DNA of 64,000 bases. Origin: Kocuria dechangensis (GTDB lineage: Bacteria; Actinomycetota; Actinomycetes; Actinomycetales; Micrococcaceae). Below the pieces are notes generated by a model that was not told where the DNA came from, did not search any database, and saw only the letters and a list, made by a program, of their open reading frames with translations. Shown piece after piece: positions 53,778-61,407 of the stretch. The number at the start of each line of letters is the position of its first letter. Positions within the stretch are counted from its first letter, which is position 1. The stretch spans positions 248,001 through 312,000 of the forward strand of contig NZ_BMEQ01000001.1 in the NCBI RefSeq assembly GCF_014636775.1, read 5' to 3'. The position numbers and the translations under genes were made by a program.

Positions 53778-54383
53778 ATGAACGACGACATCCCCCACGA
53801 CCTGCGCGCCCGGCGCCGGATGGACACCCACGACGAGATCCACCGGGCCGCCCTCGAGCTGTTCGAGGAGCAGGGGATCCGCGAGACCACCGTCCAGCAG
53901 ATCGCCGAGCGCGCCGGCGTCTCCCCGCGGACGTTCTTCCGCTACTTCTCCGCGAAGGAGCAGGCGGCCCTGCCCGGCCAGCGCCGCATGCTCCGGGCGA
54001 TCGACGGGCTGGAGGTCTCCGGGGCGGAGCCGGACGCCGTCCTGCGCGCCGTGGAGGCCATGGCCGAGACCGTGATGGGCGGGGAGAACGACCCCGCCCT
54101 GCAGGAGCACCGCCGCGTCATGCGGCTGCTGGCCCAGGAGCCCGACCTCCAGGCCCTGGCCGCCTCGCAGGACCAGGTGCTCGCCGCGCGCCTCCGGGAC
54201 CGGCTCGCCGAGCAGCTCGCCGGCACCGATCCCCTGACGGTCCTGCTGATCGCCGAGGTGGCCGTGGCCGTGTGGCGCGCCTCGTGGGAGCGCTGGGGCG
54301 AGCTCGCGGTCCACGGCGACGCCGGTGACCCCGTGGAGCTGTACCGCCGCTGCCGCGAGGAGCTGCGTCGCGTCGTCGGCTGA
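53778..54383 (+). CDS. TetR family repressor, likely controlling the divergent DHA2 pump
   Basis: A 201-residue regulator. DTHDEIHRAALELFEEQGIRETTVQQIAERAGVSPRTFFRYFSAKEQAAL is a typical TetR HTH with a three-residue RTF turn. The C-terminal domain is helical (AVEAMAETVMGGENDPALQEHRRVMRLLAQEPDLQALAASQDQVLAARLRDRLAEQL). ATG 53778 is chosen, with GGGACGC directly upstream; an in-frame ATG at 53769 would add three residues. Its position divergent from the efflux gene and the palindrome between them support autoregulation and control of efflux. Ligand unknown. Confidence 0.9.
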   Translation: MNDDIPHDLRARRRMDTHDEIHRAALELFEEQGIRETTVQQIAERAGVSPRTFFRYFSAKEQAALPGQRRMLRAIDGLEVSGAEPDAVLRAVEAMAETVMGGENDPALQEHRRVMRLLAQEPDLQALAASQDQVLAARLRDRLAEQLAGTDPLTVLLIAEVAVAVWRASWERWGELAVHGDAGDPVELYRRCREELRRVVG

Positions 54384-54457
54384 GGCCCCGCCCGCCGGTC
54401 GCACGGTGCCCGAGGCGTCCGCTCCTCGCCGGCCGGCACGCCGGGGGCCTCCCCGGT

Positions 54458-54511
54458 GCGCGGTGACGTGCGCGGTGATGTGCACGGTGATGCGCCCGGT
54501 GATGTGCACGG
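54458..54511 (+). repeat. Four and a half 12-bp tandem repeats upstream of crcB
   Basis: GCGCGGTGACGT (54458), GCGCGGTGATGT (54470), GCACGGTGATGC (54482), GCCCGGTGATGT (54494) and GCACGG (54506). The consensus is GCNCGGTGAYGY. The array ends about 55 bases before the first crcB start. Confidence 0.75.
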
Positions 54512-54564
54512 GGAGGGACCGGCGGCGTATCGTCGTCGGACACCGACCCGACGGGAGGGCGTCC

Positions 54565-55050
54565 ATGAGCCGCAAGCCCCACCTGCGCCCGGGGCTGGTC
54601 CTGCTGGTCGCCGTGGGCGGGGCCGCCGGGACGCTCGCCCGCTACGGGCTCAGCGCCTCCGTGCCCGCCCGTGAGGGGTGGCCGGTCGCGACGCTGCTCG
54701 AGAACCTGGTCGGGGCGTTCCTGCTCGGCCTCCTCCTGGAGGCCCTGGTCCGGGCCGGCGACGAGACGCCGGCGCTGCGGAGGGTCCGGCTCGGCCTCGG
54801 CACCGGGCTCCTCGGCGGGTTCACCACCTTCTCAGCCTTCGCCCTCGAGGTCGGGCGCCTGCTGACCTCCGGGTCGACGGCGCTGGCCGCCGGCTACTTC
54901 GCCCTCTCGATGCTGGGCGGGCTCCTCGCCTGCCTGGCCGGCGTCGTCCTCGCCGCCCGCCACCACCGGTGGCGCGAGGGACGCCTGCCCCTGGACCCCG
55001 ACCGGGCCGGCGTGCCGGACCCGGCCGAGCCCCGGCGGGACCGCCTGTGA
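54565..55050 (+). CDS. crcB: Fluoride channel subunit CrcB/Fluc (first copy)
   Basis: A 161-residue, four-helix fluoride exporter subunit. VAVGGAAGTLARYGLSASV is the first helix with GGxxGxxxRY, LLENLVGAFLLGLLLEAL carries the conserved Asn, and GTGLLGGFTTFSAFALEVGRLL has the GGxTTFSxF motif whose Phe residues line the fluoride path. A hydrophilic, basic tail of about 30 residues follows the last helix. ATG 54565 has GGGAGGG five bases upstream. The next gene overlaps its stop (GTGA at 55047), so the two subunits are coupled and probably form a heterodimer, as in other Gram-positive pairs. Confidence 0.94.
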   Translation: MSRKPHLRPGLVLLVAVGGAAGTLARYGLSASVPAREGWPVATLLENLVGAFLLGLLLEALVRAGDETPALRRVRLGLGTGLLGGFTTFSAFALEVGRLLTSGSTALAAGYFALSMLGGLLACLAGVVLAARHHRWREGRLPLDPDRAGVPDPAEPRRDRL

Positions 55051-55418
55051 TCATCGCGCTCGTCGCCGTCCTCGGCGGAGCCGGTGCCGCCACCCGCTTC
55101 GTGGTCGACGGGCTGATCCGCTCCCGGTGGTCCGCCGTCTTCCCCGTCGCCACGGTCGTCGTCAACGTCACCGGGTCCCTGCTGCTCGGCCTGCTCGTCG
55201 GCGCCTCCGCGGCGGGGGTCGTCGGGGAGCCGCTGCTGACCGCCGCGGGCGCGGGGTTCTGCGGGGGGTACACCACCTTCTCCACCGCCATGGTCGAGAC
55301 GGTGCGCCTGGTCCAGGACGGCCGGCTCCGGCGGGCGGCGCTCAACGCCCTGGGCACGGGGGTGCTCACTGTGGCGGCGGTCCTGGGCGGGATCGCTCTG
55401 GGGCAGGCCCTGCTCTGA
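55047..55418 (+). CDS. crcB: Fluoride channel subunit CrcB/Fluc (second copy)
   Basis: A compact 123-residue four-helix subunit. LVAVLGGAGAATRFVVDGLI, VATVVVNVTGSLLLGLLVG with the conserved Asn-x-x-Gly-Ser, and GAGFCGGYTTFSTAMVETVRL with GGxTTFST are the family motifs. Start GTG 55047 overlaps the stop of the first copy. Fluc channels are dual-topology dimers, and paired genes usually encode oppositely inserted halves. There is no recognisable fluoride riboswitch ahead of the pair. Confidence 0.94.
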   Translation: MIIALVAVLGGAGAATRFVVDGLIRSRWSAVFPVATVVVNVTGSLLLGLLVGASAAGVVGEPLLTAAGAGFCGGYTTFSTAMVETVRLVQDGRLRRAALNALGTGVLTVAAVLGGIALGQALL

Positions 55419-55468
55419 CGTCTGCGCCGCGATGCGGCCCGGCTCTTGTCCCGGTCCCCGGTGCGGAG

Positions 55469-55493
55469 TAATCTACAACCAAATGGTTGTAGA
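55469..55493 (+). promoter_or_regulatory. ArsR promoter and operator overlapping the start codon
   Basis: TAATCT (55469-55474) is a -10 eight bases before ATG 55483. The perfect palindrome TCTACAACCA-AA-TGGTTGTAGA (55472-55493) spans the end of the -10, the predicted transcription start and the first codons. A repressor bound here would block both transcription start and the leaderless message. Confidence 0.72.
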
Positions 55494-55944
55494 AAATGTG
55501 CTGACGGACGCGGAGACGGACCGTCTCTTCCAGGCGCTGGCGGACACGACCCGCCGGGACATCGTCACCCGGGTGCTCCAGCGCGAGCAGTCGGTGTCGG
55601 AGCTCGCCGGGCACTACGCGATGAGCTTCGCCGCCGTGCAGAAGCACGTGGCGGTGCTCGAGCGCGCCTCGCTCGTGACCAAGCAGCGGCGCGGCAGGGA
55701 GCAGATGGTGGGGGCCAACATGGACGCTCTCCGCAGGGCCGGCCGGCTGCTGGACCGGTACGAGCAGCTCTGGCGCCGGCGCGTCCTGAGCATCGAGGAC
55801 GTGCTCACCGGGAGCATGCCCGCCGACCACGCGTCCGCCGACCGTCCATCCCCTGACCGCTCGTCCACCGAGATCCCCTCCGCCGAGAATCCGTCCACCC
55901 ACGACCCATCCACCGGGAACCCACAGCCGAGAGAGGAGCGGTGA
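55483..55944 (+). CDS. ArsR family transcriptional regulator with low-complexity C-terminal tail
   Basis: A 153-residue regulator. Residues about 10-95 form the ArsR winged helix (RLFQALADTTRRDIVTRVLQREQSVSELAGHYAMSFAAVQKHVAVLERASLVTKQRRGRE). No metal-site Cys are present, so a non-metal ligand is likely, as in the group paired with SRPBCC genes. The last 40 residues are an unusual Ser/Pro/Asp/Thr-rich tail with PSxxDPS-like repeats, predicted disordered. ATG 55483 lies inside a palindrome. The SRPBCC gene starts one base after its stop, so the two are one operon. Confidence 0.9.
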   Translation: MVVENVLTDAETDRLFQALADTTRRDIVTRVLQREQSVSELAGHYAMSFAAVQKHVAVLERASLVTKQRRGREQMVGANMDALRRAGRLLDRYEQLWRRRVLSIEDVLTGSMPADHASADRPSPDRSSTEIPSAENPSTHDPSTGNPQPREER

Positions 55945-55945
55945 C

Positions 55946-56464
55946 ATGCCTGTCATCGATTCACACCAGGACACCGAAGCGCTGACCCTCACGTTCGTCG
56001 CCGAGTTCGACGCGAGCATCGAGCGCGTCTGGCAGGTCTGGGAGGACCCGCGCCAGCTGGAGCGCTGGTGGGGCCCGCCCCAGTGGCCCGCCACCTTCGA
56101 GCAGTACGAGTTCACCGAGGGCGGGCGCTGCCGCTACTACATGACCGGCCCGGACGGGGAGAAGCCGCGCGGCTGGTGGACGATCACCGCCATCGACGCG
56201 CCGCGCCACCTGGAGTTCGACGACGGCTTCGCCGGGGAGGACGGCGAGCCGGACATGTCCCTGGGGACGTCGCACGCCGTCGTGACGCTGGGGACCGTCG
56301 ACGACCGGACCCGCATGAGCGTCGTCTCGACCTTCGAGAGCGCGGAGCAGCTCCAGCAGATGCTCGAGATGGGCATGGAGGAGGGCATGCGCCAGGCTCT
56401 CGAGCAGATCGACGGGCTCCTCGCCGGCGCCGTGCGGACGGGGGACACCTCTTCCACCCGCTGA
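55946..56464 (+). CDS. SRPBCC (AHSA1-like) domain protein
   Basis: A 172-residue START/Bet v1-fold protein. LTFVAEFDASIERVWQVWEDPRQLERWWGPPQWP is the characteristic N-terminal helix-turn with the WWGP motif. GGRCRYYMTGPDGEKPRGWWTITAID and the long C-terminal helix (QQMLEMGMEEGMRQALEQID) complete the hydrophobic cavity fold. It probably binds a small hydrophobic ligand; enzymatic activity is not evident. GAGAGGAG precedes the ATG. Cotranscription with the ArsR gene suggests the two respond to the same compound. It ends at a hairpin shared with the acyl-CoA oxidase gene. Confidence 0.9.
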   Translation: MPVIDSHQDTEALTLTFVAEFDASIERVWQVWEDPRQLERWWGPPQWPATFEQYEFTEGGRCRYYMTGPDGEKPRGWWTITAIDAPRHLEFDDGFAGEDGEPDMSLGTSHAVVTLGTVDDRTRMSVVSTFESAEQLQQMLEMGMEEGMRQALEQIDGLLAGAVRTGDTSSTR

Positions 56465-56486
56465 GCGGCGGCCCGCCCCGCGCACC

Positions 56487-56524
56487 ACGGCGCCGCCCCC
56501 GGAGTGTTCCGGGGGCGGCGCCGT
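56487..56524. terminator. Bidirectional hairpin terminator, 17-bp stem
   Basis: Arms 56487-56503 and 56508-56524 are exactly complementary with a GTGT loop, between the convergent SRPBCC and acyl-CoA oxidase genes. Confidence 0.8.
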
Positions 56525-56572
56525 CGTGGCCGCGCTGTTGGCGGTGCCGGCGGTGGCCGCGGACGGCGCGGG

Positions 56573-58984
56573 TCAGGCCTCCTGCGGGACGCCGGTCCCG
56601 GCGGCCGACTCCTCGGCGGACTTGTCGGCGGACTCCTGAGCGGAATCCTCGGGCGGCTCCGGGACGCCCCGGCCGTCCTTCTGGGTCTTCTCCGCCTTTC
56701 CCGTCTTCGCTCGTTCCGTCGTCTCGGCCTTCTTCAGCGACCGCAGCTCCAGCCGGCGCTCGTGCGTGCGCTCGGCCTTCTGCTCCGAGCTCCGCTCGGA
56801 CCGGCGCTCGGCGTGCTTCTCCGCCTTCCGCTCCTTCTTCTTCTCCTCCTTCTTGTCCTCCGGCGCCTTCTCGCCGGGGGCTCCGGCGGCGGGGGTCGCC
56901 TGCTCGCGGGCCGGGGCCCTCTCCTTGAGCGGGGCGTCGCCCGAGGCCCTCAGCCGGCGGTAGTAGGCGGCGGCCTCCTCCTGGCGCTCGGCCTCGATCC
57001 CCGTGGCGATCTCCGCCCGCAGGTGTCCCTGCTCCAGGCCGAACGCCTCCACGAGATCGAGGGCGTGCGGGCGCAGCCGGGCGAGCAGCCGCTCGATGTA
57101 CTCGTCGAGGCTGCGGCCGCGGCGCATCGACAGCCGCCCGTAGGAGAGGTACCAGGCGAGATTCTTCTCGATGAGCCGCAGCCCGAACACGTCCCGCAGC
57201 CAGGTCAGGACCGTCCGGGTGCCCGGGTCCTCGACCTGCTCCAGGCCGCGGGTGAACGCCTCCCACTGCAGCAGTTCGGCGTGGGCGCGGGCCGTCGCGA
57301 TGAGCTTGTGCTGGTGCTCGTTGAACAGGGCCGCGGCGTCCGCACGGGGCAGCTTCGCGGTGGGCCGCAGGGCCTCGGCGACCTCCGCGACCATTGTCTG
57401 GACCCGGTCGGTCAGCAGCGCCCGCTGCGCGGACTCCTCGCGCAGGGCGTTGACGGAGCGGCGCACGTCCCCGGTGTCCCGGAACGCCTGGCCGAGCTTG
57501 CGCAGGCCCGAGCGGTGGAACGTGGCCTCGGTCGCCCGGCCCGCCACGTAGCGGGCCATCACGCCCATGTCCACCTGCTTGAACTCGTTCGACCAGTCGG
57601 TGAGCAGCCGCTTGGCCACGAGCTGCAGCAGCACGGTGTTGTCGCCCTCGAAGGTGGCGTAGACGTCGAGGTCGTGGCGCAGCGAGGTCAGCCGGTTCCG
57701 GGTGAGGAACCCGGCGCCGCCGCACGCCTCGCGGCACGTCTGCAGGGTGTCGAGGGCGCTCCACGTGGACAGCGCCTTGAGCGCCGCGGCCAGGGTCTCG
57801 AGGTCCTGCCGGTTCTCGTCGGTGTCCTCGCGGCCGGAGAAGACGTCGTCGTACTTGTGCAGCAGCTCCTGGTGGGCGAAGTTCATCGCGTACGTCTCCG
57901 CGAGCAGGGGCAGCAGCCGGCGCTGGTGCTCCTGGTAGTCCAGCAGCACCTCCTCCTGGACGTCCGAGGACGCGTTGAACTGGCGGCGCTCGCTGCCGTA
58001 GCGGATCGCGATGGCCAGCGCGGCCTTGTTGGCGACCACGGCGGCGCCGTCGAGGGAGACCCGCCCCTGGACGAGGGTGCCGATCATGGTGAAGAAGCGC
58101 CGGCCCGGGCTCGCGATGGGCGAGCTGTAGGAGCCGTCCTGGGCCACGTCCCCGTACTTGTTCAGCAGGTGCGTGCGGGGCACCCGGACACGGGTGAAGT
58201 GCAGGCGGCCGTTGTCGATGCCGTTGAGCCCGCCCTTGTGCCCGTCGTCCTCCCCGCCCACGCCGGGCAGGAAGGCTCCGTCCTCGTCCCGGATGTCCAC
58301 CCAGAACGCGTGCACGCCGTGGTTGACGCCGAGGGTGACCAGCTGCGCGAAGACCACGGCGGCGCGCCCGTGCACGGCGGCGTTGCCGAGGTAGTCCTTC
58401 CACGCGGCCCGGAACGGGGTGTGGATCTCGAACTCCTCGGTGGCGGGGTCGTACGTCGCCGTCGTGCCGATCGAGGCGACGTCGGAGCCGTGGCCGATCT
58501 CGGTCATGGCGAACACCCCGGGGATCCTGAGGTCCCGGATGTCCGCGAGCCACCGGCGGTGGTGCTCCTCGGTGCCGAGGTTGAGCACGGCCGAGCCGAA
58601 CAGGCCCCACTGCACGCCGGCCTTGATCTGCAGGGACGGGTCGCCGAGCAACAGCTCCTCGAACCCGGAGACGTTGCCCCCGGGGTCGTTGTGCCCGCCG
58701 TAGGCCTCCGGCAGCCCGCGGCTCATGGCGCCGTGCTCGACCAGCAGGTGCAGCTGCCCCAGGACGCGCTCGCGGTGGTCCTGGTGGGTGAGGTTCTCGT
58801 GCTTGTGCAGCCGCTCGTCCAGCAGCATCCGGCGGGTCTCGCGGCGGGTGCCGGCCCAGCGCCCGAGCAGCAGCTCGCCGAGGGCGGCGACGTCGACGGC
58901 GGGGGCCGCGTCCGCCGGGGTGCCGGACGCGGTGGCGGAGGGGCCGGGGGCGCCGGGTGTGGGCCGGTCGACGGTGGTGGTCAT
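56573..58984 (-). CDS. Acyl-CoA oxidase/dehydrogenase with long charged C-terminal extension
   Basis: An 803-residue flavoenzyme for the first step of fatty-acid beta-oxidation. SGLPEAYGG-like SRGLPEAYGGHND, GVFAMTEIGHGSDVASIGTTATYD (FAD contact), FRAAWKDYLGNAA, RLHFTRVRVPRTHLLNKYGDV and TCREACGGAGFLTRNRLTSLRHDLDVYATFEGDN identify an acyl-CoA oxidase-like protein of about 680 residues. The last 120 residues are a Lys/Glu/Arg-rich, low-complexity tail (EDKKEEKKKERKAEKHAE) ending in an acidic Ser/Ala stretch. ATG 58984 has AGGAGC five bases upstream. The neighbouring thiolase, FabG4-like and MaoC genes match the mycobacterial fadE5 locus. Confidence 0.9.
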   Translation of the reverse strand: MTTTVDRPTPGAPGPSATASGTPADAAPAVDVAALGELLLGRWAGTRRETRRMLLDERLHKHENLTHQDHRERVLGQLHLLVEHGAMSRGLPEAYGGHNDPGGNVSGFEELLLGDPSLQIKAGVQWGLFGSAVLNLGTEEHHRRWLADIRDLRIPGVFAMTEIGHGSDVASIGTTATYDPATEEFEIHTPFRAAWKDYLGNAAVHGRAAVVFAQLVTLGVNHGVHAFWVDIRDEDGAFLPGVGGEDDGHKGGLNGIDNGRLHFTRVRVPRTHLLNKYGDVAQDGSYSSPIASPGRRFFTMIGTLVQGRVSLDGAAVVANKAALAIAIRYGSERRQFNASSDVQEEVLLDYQEHQRRLLPLLAETYAMNFAHQELLHKYDDVFSGREDTDENRQDLETLAAALKALSTWSALDTLQTCREACGGAGFLTRNRLTSLRHDLDVYATFEGDNTVLLQLVAKRLLTDWSNEFKQVDMGVMARYVAGRATEATFHRSGLRKLGQAFRDTGDVRRSVNALREESAQRALLTDRVQTMVAEVAEALRPTAKLPRADAAALFNEHQHKLIATARAHAELLQWEAFTRGLEQVEDPGTRTVLTWLRDVFGLRLIEKNLAWYLSYGRLSMRRGRSLDEYIERLLARLRPHALDLVEAFGLEQGHLRAEIATGIEAERQEEAAAYYRRLRASGDAPLKERAPAREQATPAAGAPGEKAPEDKKEEKKKERKAEKHAERRSERSSEQKAERTHERRLELRSLKKAETTERAKTGKAEKTQKDGRGVPEPPEDSAQESADKSAEESAAGTGVPQEA

Positions 58985-59061
58985 GACAGCTCCTGTCGTG
59001 GATGGCCGGCGGTGGCCGGTGCGGGACCGTGGCCGGTGTCGGCCCGGGTCCGTCGTGTGGT

Positions 59062-59889
59062 TCAGGTGGGAGGCGGTCCGGGGTCCGCGGCGCCCGGGGT
59101 TCCGGGCGCCTCCGCTCCGGAGGCACCCGGCGGGCGCATGCCGTTGACGGCCCAGCCCAGGATCAGCGCGGTCATGCGCTCGCGGGACGGCCGGGGGGTG
59201 CCGTCGGGCGTGTTCATCCACGCCTCGCCGGCCCCGCGGACCATGCCGATGGTCGAGGACGCCCAGTAGCTGAGCATCGGCTCGGTCAGGCGCCGCTCGG
59301 CGGGGGAGTGGCGCACGTGCGCCTCGGCCAGCAGCGCGGACACGGAGTCGACGAACTCCTGGATGAGGTAGCGCTCACGGCCCTCCGCGGCCGGACCCTC
59401 CTGGGGCCCGTCGGCCTTCTCCGCCTTCTCGGACCTCTCGCCCTTCGGGCGCTCGGGGCGGTGCCGCTCGCCGCGCCCGCGGCCGGGGTCGGGGGAGACG
59501 CTCACCACGAAGCGGTACACCGCCGCCGAGCGCTCGATGCTCAGCAGGTACTCCGCGACCATCGCCTCGAGGGTGCCCTCGAAGGTCCCGGCCGCGCGGA
59601 CGGCCTCCTCCAGGCGGTCCCGCATCCGGGTCACGGTGTACTCGCCGACGGCCCGCTGCAGTCCCGCCTTGTCCCCGAAGTACCGGTAGTAGACGGACTT
59701 GGACGTCCGGCACGCGGACGCGATCTCCTCCATCGAGGCCTGGGGGCCGAGCTCGTCGACGGCGGCGCGGGCGGTGCGGATGAGCTCGATCCGTCGCTGG
59801 GCGCGGTGGCGGGCCCAGCGGGAGGAGCGGCCGTCCGGTGCGGGCGCCGGCTCGTCCGACGGGGACTCGGGAGTGCTGACCTGTTTCAC
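59062..59889 (-). CDS. TetR family regulator of the adjacent fatty-acid genes
   Basis: A 275-residue regulator. RRIELIRTARAAVDELGPQASMEEIASACRTSKSVYYRYFGDKAGLQRAV is the HTH. The ligand domain is interrupted by a Lys/Arg/Glu-rich insert (RGRGERHRPERPKGERSEKAEKADGP) resembling the tail of the neighbouring oxidase, and the end is Pro/Gly-rich. GTG 59889 is chosen because TACCCT (minus strand, 59902-59897) is seven bases upstream within a perfect palindrome; ATG codons up to 59937 would lie upstream of that promoter. It follows the same strand as the oxidase and is divergent from the thiolase operon. Confidence 0.85.
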   Translation of the reverse strand: MKQVSTPESPSDEPAPAPDGRSSRWARHRAQRRIELIRTARAAVDELGPQASMEEIASACRTSKSVYYRYFGDKAGLQRAVGEYTVTRMRDRLEEAVRAAGTFEGTLEAMVAEYLLSIERSAAVYRFVVSVSPDPGRGRGERHRPERPKGERSEKAEKADGPQEGPAAEGRERYLIQEFVDSVSALLAEAHVRHSPAERRLTEPMLSYWASSTIGMVRGAGEAWMNTPDGTPRPSRERMTALILGWAVNGMRPPGASGAEAPGTPGAADPGPPPT

Positions 59890-59938
59890 GATACCCAGGG
59901 TATCAGGTAACATCGCCGTTGACGTGATCGGCATCACA
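59890..59938. promoter_or_regulatory. Divergent control region of the TetR gene and the thiolase operon
   Basis: GATACCC-A-GGGTATC (59890-59904) is a perfect palindrome that contains most of the TetR gene -10 and lies just upstream of TAACAT (59908-59913), a -10 for the thiolase gene. GTGATCGGCATCAC (59924-59937) follows, just past the predicted start of the thiolase message, and closely matches the site at the aldehyde dehydrogenase gene. Confidence 0.62.
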
Positions 59939-59966
59939 TGAACCGCAGGAGCCCGAGGAGCACACC

Positions 59967-61373
59967 ATGACCGAGTCCCCCCAGCAGAACCCCGAGCCCA
60001 CCCCCCAGCAGTCCTCCGAGCAGCGCGCCGGGGCCACGGCCGAGCGCACCACCCCCGGCCCCGCCGACCGGACGGGCGTGGCCCGCCGCGCCGTCGTCGT
60101 GGGCGGCAACCGCATCCCCTTCGCCCGCGCCCACGGCGCCTACGCCACGGCCGGCAACCAGGACATGCTCACGGCCGTCCTGGACGGCCTGGCCGCGCGC
60201 TTCGGGCTGGCGGGGGAGCGGATCGGGGAGGTCGCGGCCGGGGCCGTGCTCAAGCACCCCAAGAACTTCAACCTCACCCGCGAGTCCGTGCTGGGCTCCG
60301 TGCTGGACCCCCGCACGCCCGCCTTCGACGTCCAGCAGGCCTGCGCCACGGGCATGGAGGCCGTCTCCACCCTGGTCAACAAGATCCGGCTCGGCCAGAT
60401 CGACTCCGCCATCGCCGGCGGTGTGGACTCCGCCTCGGACGCCCCCATCGTGGTCAGCGAGGGGCTGCGCCGCTCCCTGCTCGAGCTCAACCGGGCGAAG
60501 ACCACGCAGCAGAAGCTCCGGGCCCTCGCCCGGCTGCGTCCCGCCGACCTCAAGCCCGTGTCCCCCGGCACCGGGGAGCCCCGCACCGGGCTGTCCATGG
60601 GCGAGCACCAGGCCATCACCACCGCCCGGTGGGGCATCGGCCGCGAGGCCCAGGACGAGCTGGCCGCCGCGAGCCACCGCAACCTCGCCGCCGCCTACGA
60701 GCGCGGCTTCTACGACGACCTCGTCACCCCGTTCCGCGGGGTCTCCCGGGACAACAACCTGCGCCCGGACAGCACCCGGGAGAAGCTCGCCGGCCTCAAG
60801 CCCGTCTTCGGGAAGTCCCTCGGGGCCGAGCCGACCATGACGGCCGGCAACTCCACCGCGCTCACCGACGGCGCCTCCGCGGTGCTGCTCGCGTCCGAGG
60901 ACTGGGCCGCCGAGCACCGCCTGCCGGTGCTGGCCGAGGTCGTCGACGTCGAGGCCGCGGCCGTCGACTTCGTCCACGGCGACGAGGGCCTGCTCATGGC
61001 CGGGGCCTACGCGGTGCCCCGCCTGCTGTCCCGCCAGGGGCTGGCGCTGGCGGACTTCGACTTCGTGGAGATCCACGAGGCGTTCGCCGCCACGGTGCTC
61101 GCGACCCTCGCCGCGTGGGAGGACGAGCAGTTCGGCCGGGAACGGCTGGGCCTGGACGGCGCGTTCGGCACGCTGGACCGGAGCAGGCTCAACGTCGCGG
61201 GCTCGTCGCTGGCGGCCGGCCACCCCTTCGCCGCCACCGGCGGGCGGATCGTGGCCACCCTCGCCAAGCTCCTGCGCGAGCGCGCCGACGAGACCGGGCG
61301 CCCCGCCCGCGGGCTCATCTCCGTGTGCGCCGCCGGCGGCCTCGGCGTCGCCGCCGTGCTCGAGGCCCGCTGA
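59967..61373 (+). CDS. Acetyl-CoA C-acyltransferase (thiolase; FadA2/FadI-like)
   Basis: A 468-residue thiolase cleaving 3-ketoacyl-CoA or condensing acetyl-CoA. A hydrophilic N-terminal extension of about 38 residues precedes RRAVVVGGNRIPFARAHGAY. VQQACATGMEAVSTLVNKIRLG has the acyl-accepting Cys. DFVEIHEAFAATVLA, SLAAGHPFAATGGRI and LISVCAAGGLGVAAVLEAR carry the catalytic His residues and second Cys. GCCCGAGGAGC precedes ATG 59967. FabG4-like and MaoC genes follow at 34 and 2 bases, so the three form one operon for fatty-acid turnover. Confidence 0.95.
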   Translation: MTESPQQNPEPTPQQSSEQRAGATAERTTPGPADRTGVARRAVVVGGNRIPFARAHGAYATAGNQDMLTAVLDGLAARFGLAGERIGEVAAGAVLKHPKNFNLTRESVLGSVLDPRTPAFDVQQACATGMEAVSTLVNKIRLGQIDSAIAGGVDSASDAPIVVSEGLRRSLLELNRAKTTQQKLRALARLRPADLKPVSPGTGEPRTGLSMGEHQAITTARWGIGREAQDELAAASHRNLAAAYERGFYDDLVTPFRGVSRDNNLRPDSTREKLAGLKPVFGKSLGAEPTMTAGNSTALTDGASAVLLASEDWAAEHRLPVLAEVVDVEAAAVDFVHGDEGLLMAGAYAVPRLLSRQGLALADFDFVEIHEAFAATVLATLAAWEDEQFGRERLGLDGAFGTLDRSRLNVAGSSLAAGHPFAATGGRIVATLAKLLRERADETGRPARGLISVCAAGGLGVAAVLEAR

Positions 61374-61407
61374 CCCCCCCCGTCCCCGACGACCAGCAAG
61401 GACCCTC

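Noticed and set aside
54384-54564. Fluoride riboswitch ahead of crcB
   Set aside because: The GGTGATG repeats superficially resemble part of the motif, but the pseudoknot and conserved loop sequences are not recognisable; the segment is a simple 12-bp repeat.
54456-54674. Small protein with Arg-Gly-Asp repeats before crcB
   Set aside because: It overlaps the crcB start in another frame, has no ribosome site, and is explained by the DNA repeat.
59890-59937. Upstream ATG starts for the TetR gene
   Set aside because: They lie upstream of the best -10 hexamer and inside the operator region; GTG 59889 fits a leaderless message.
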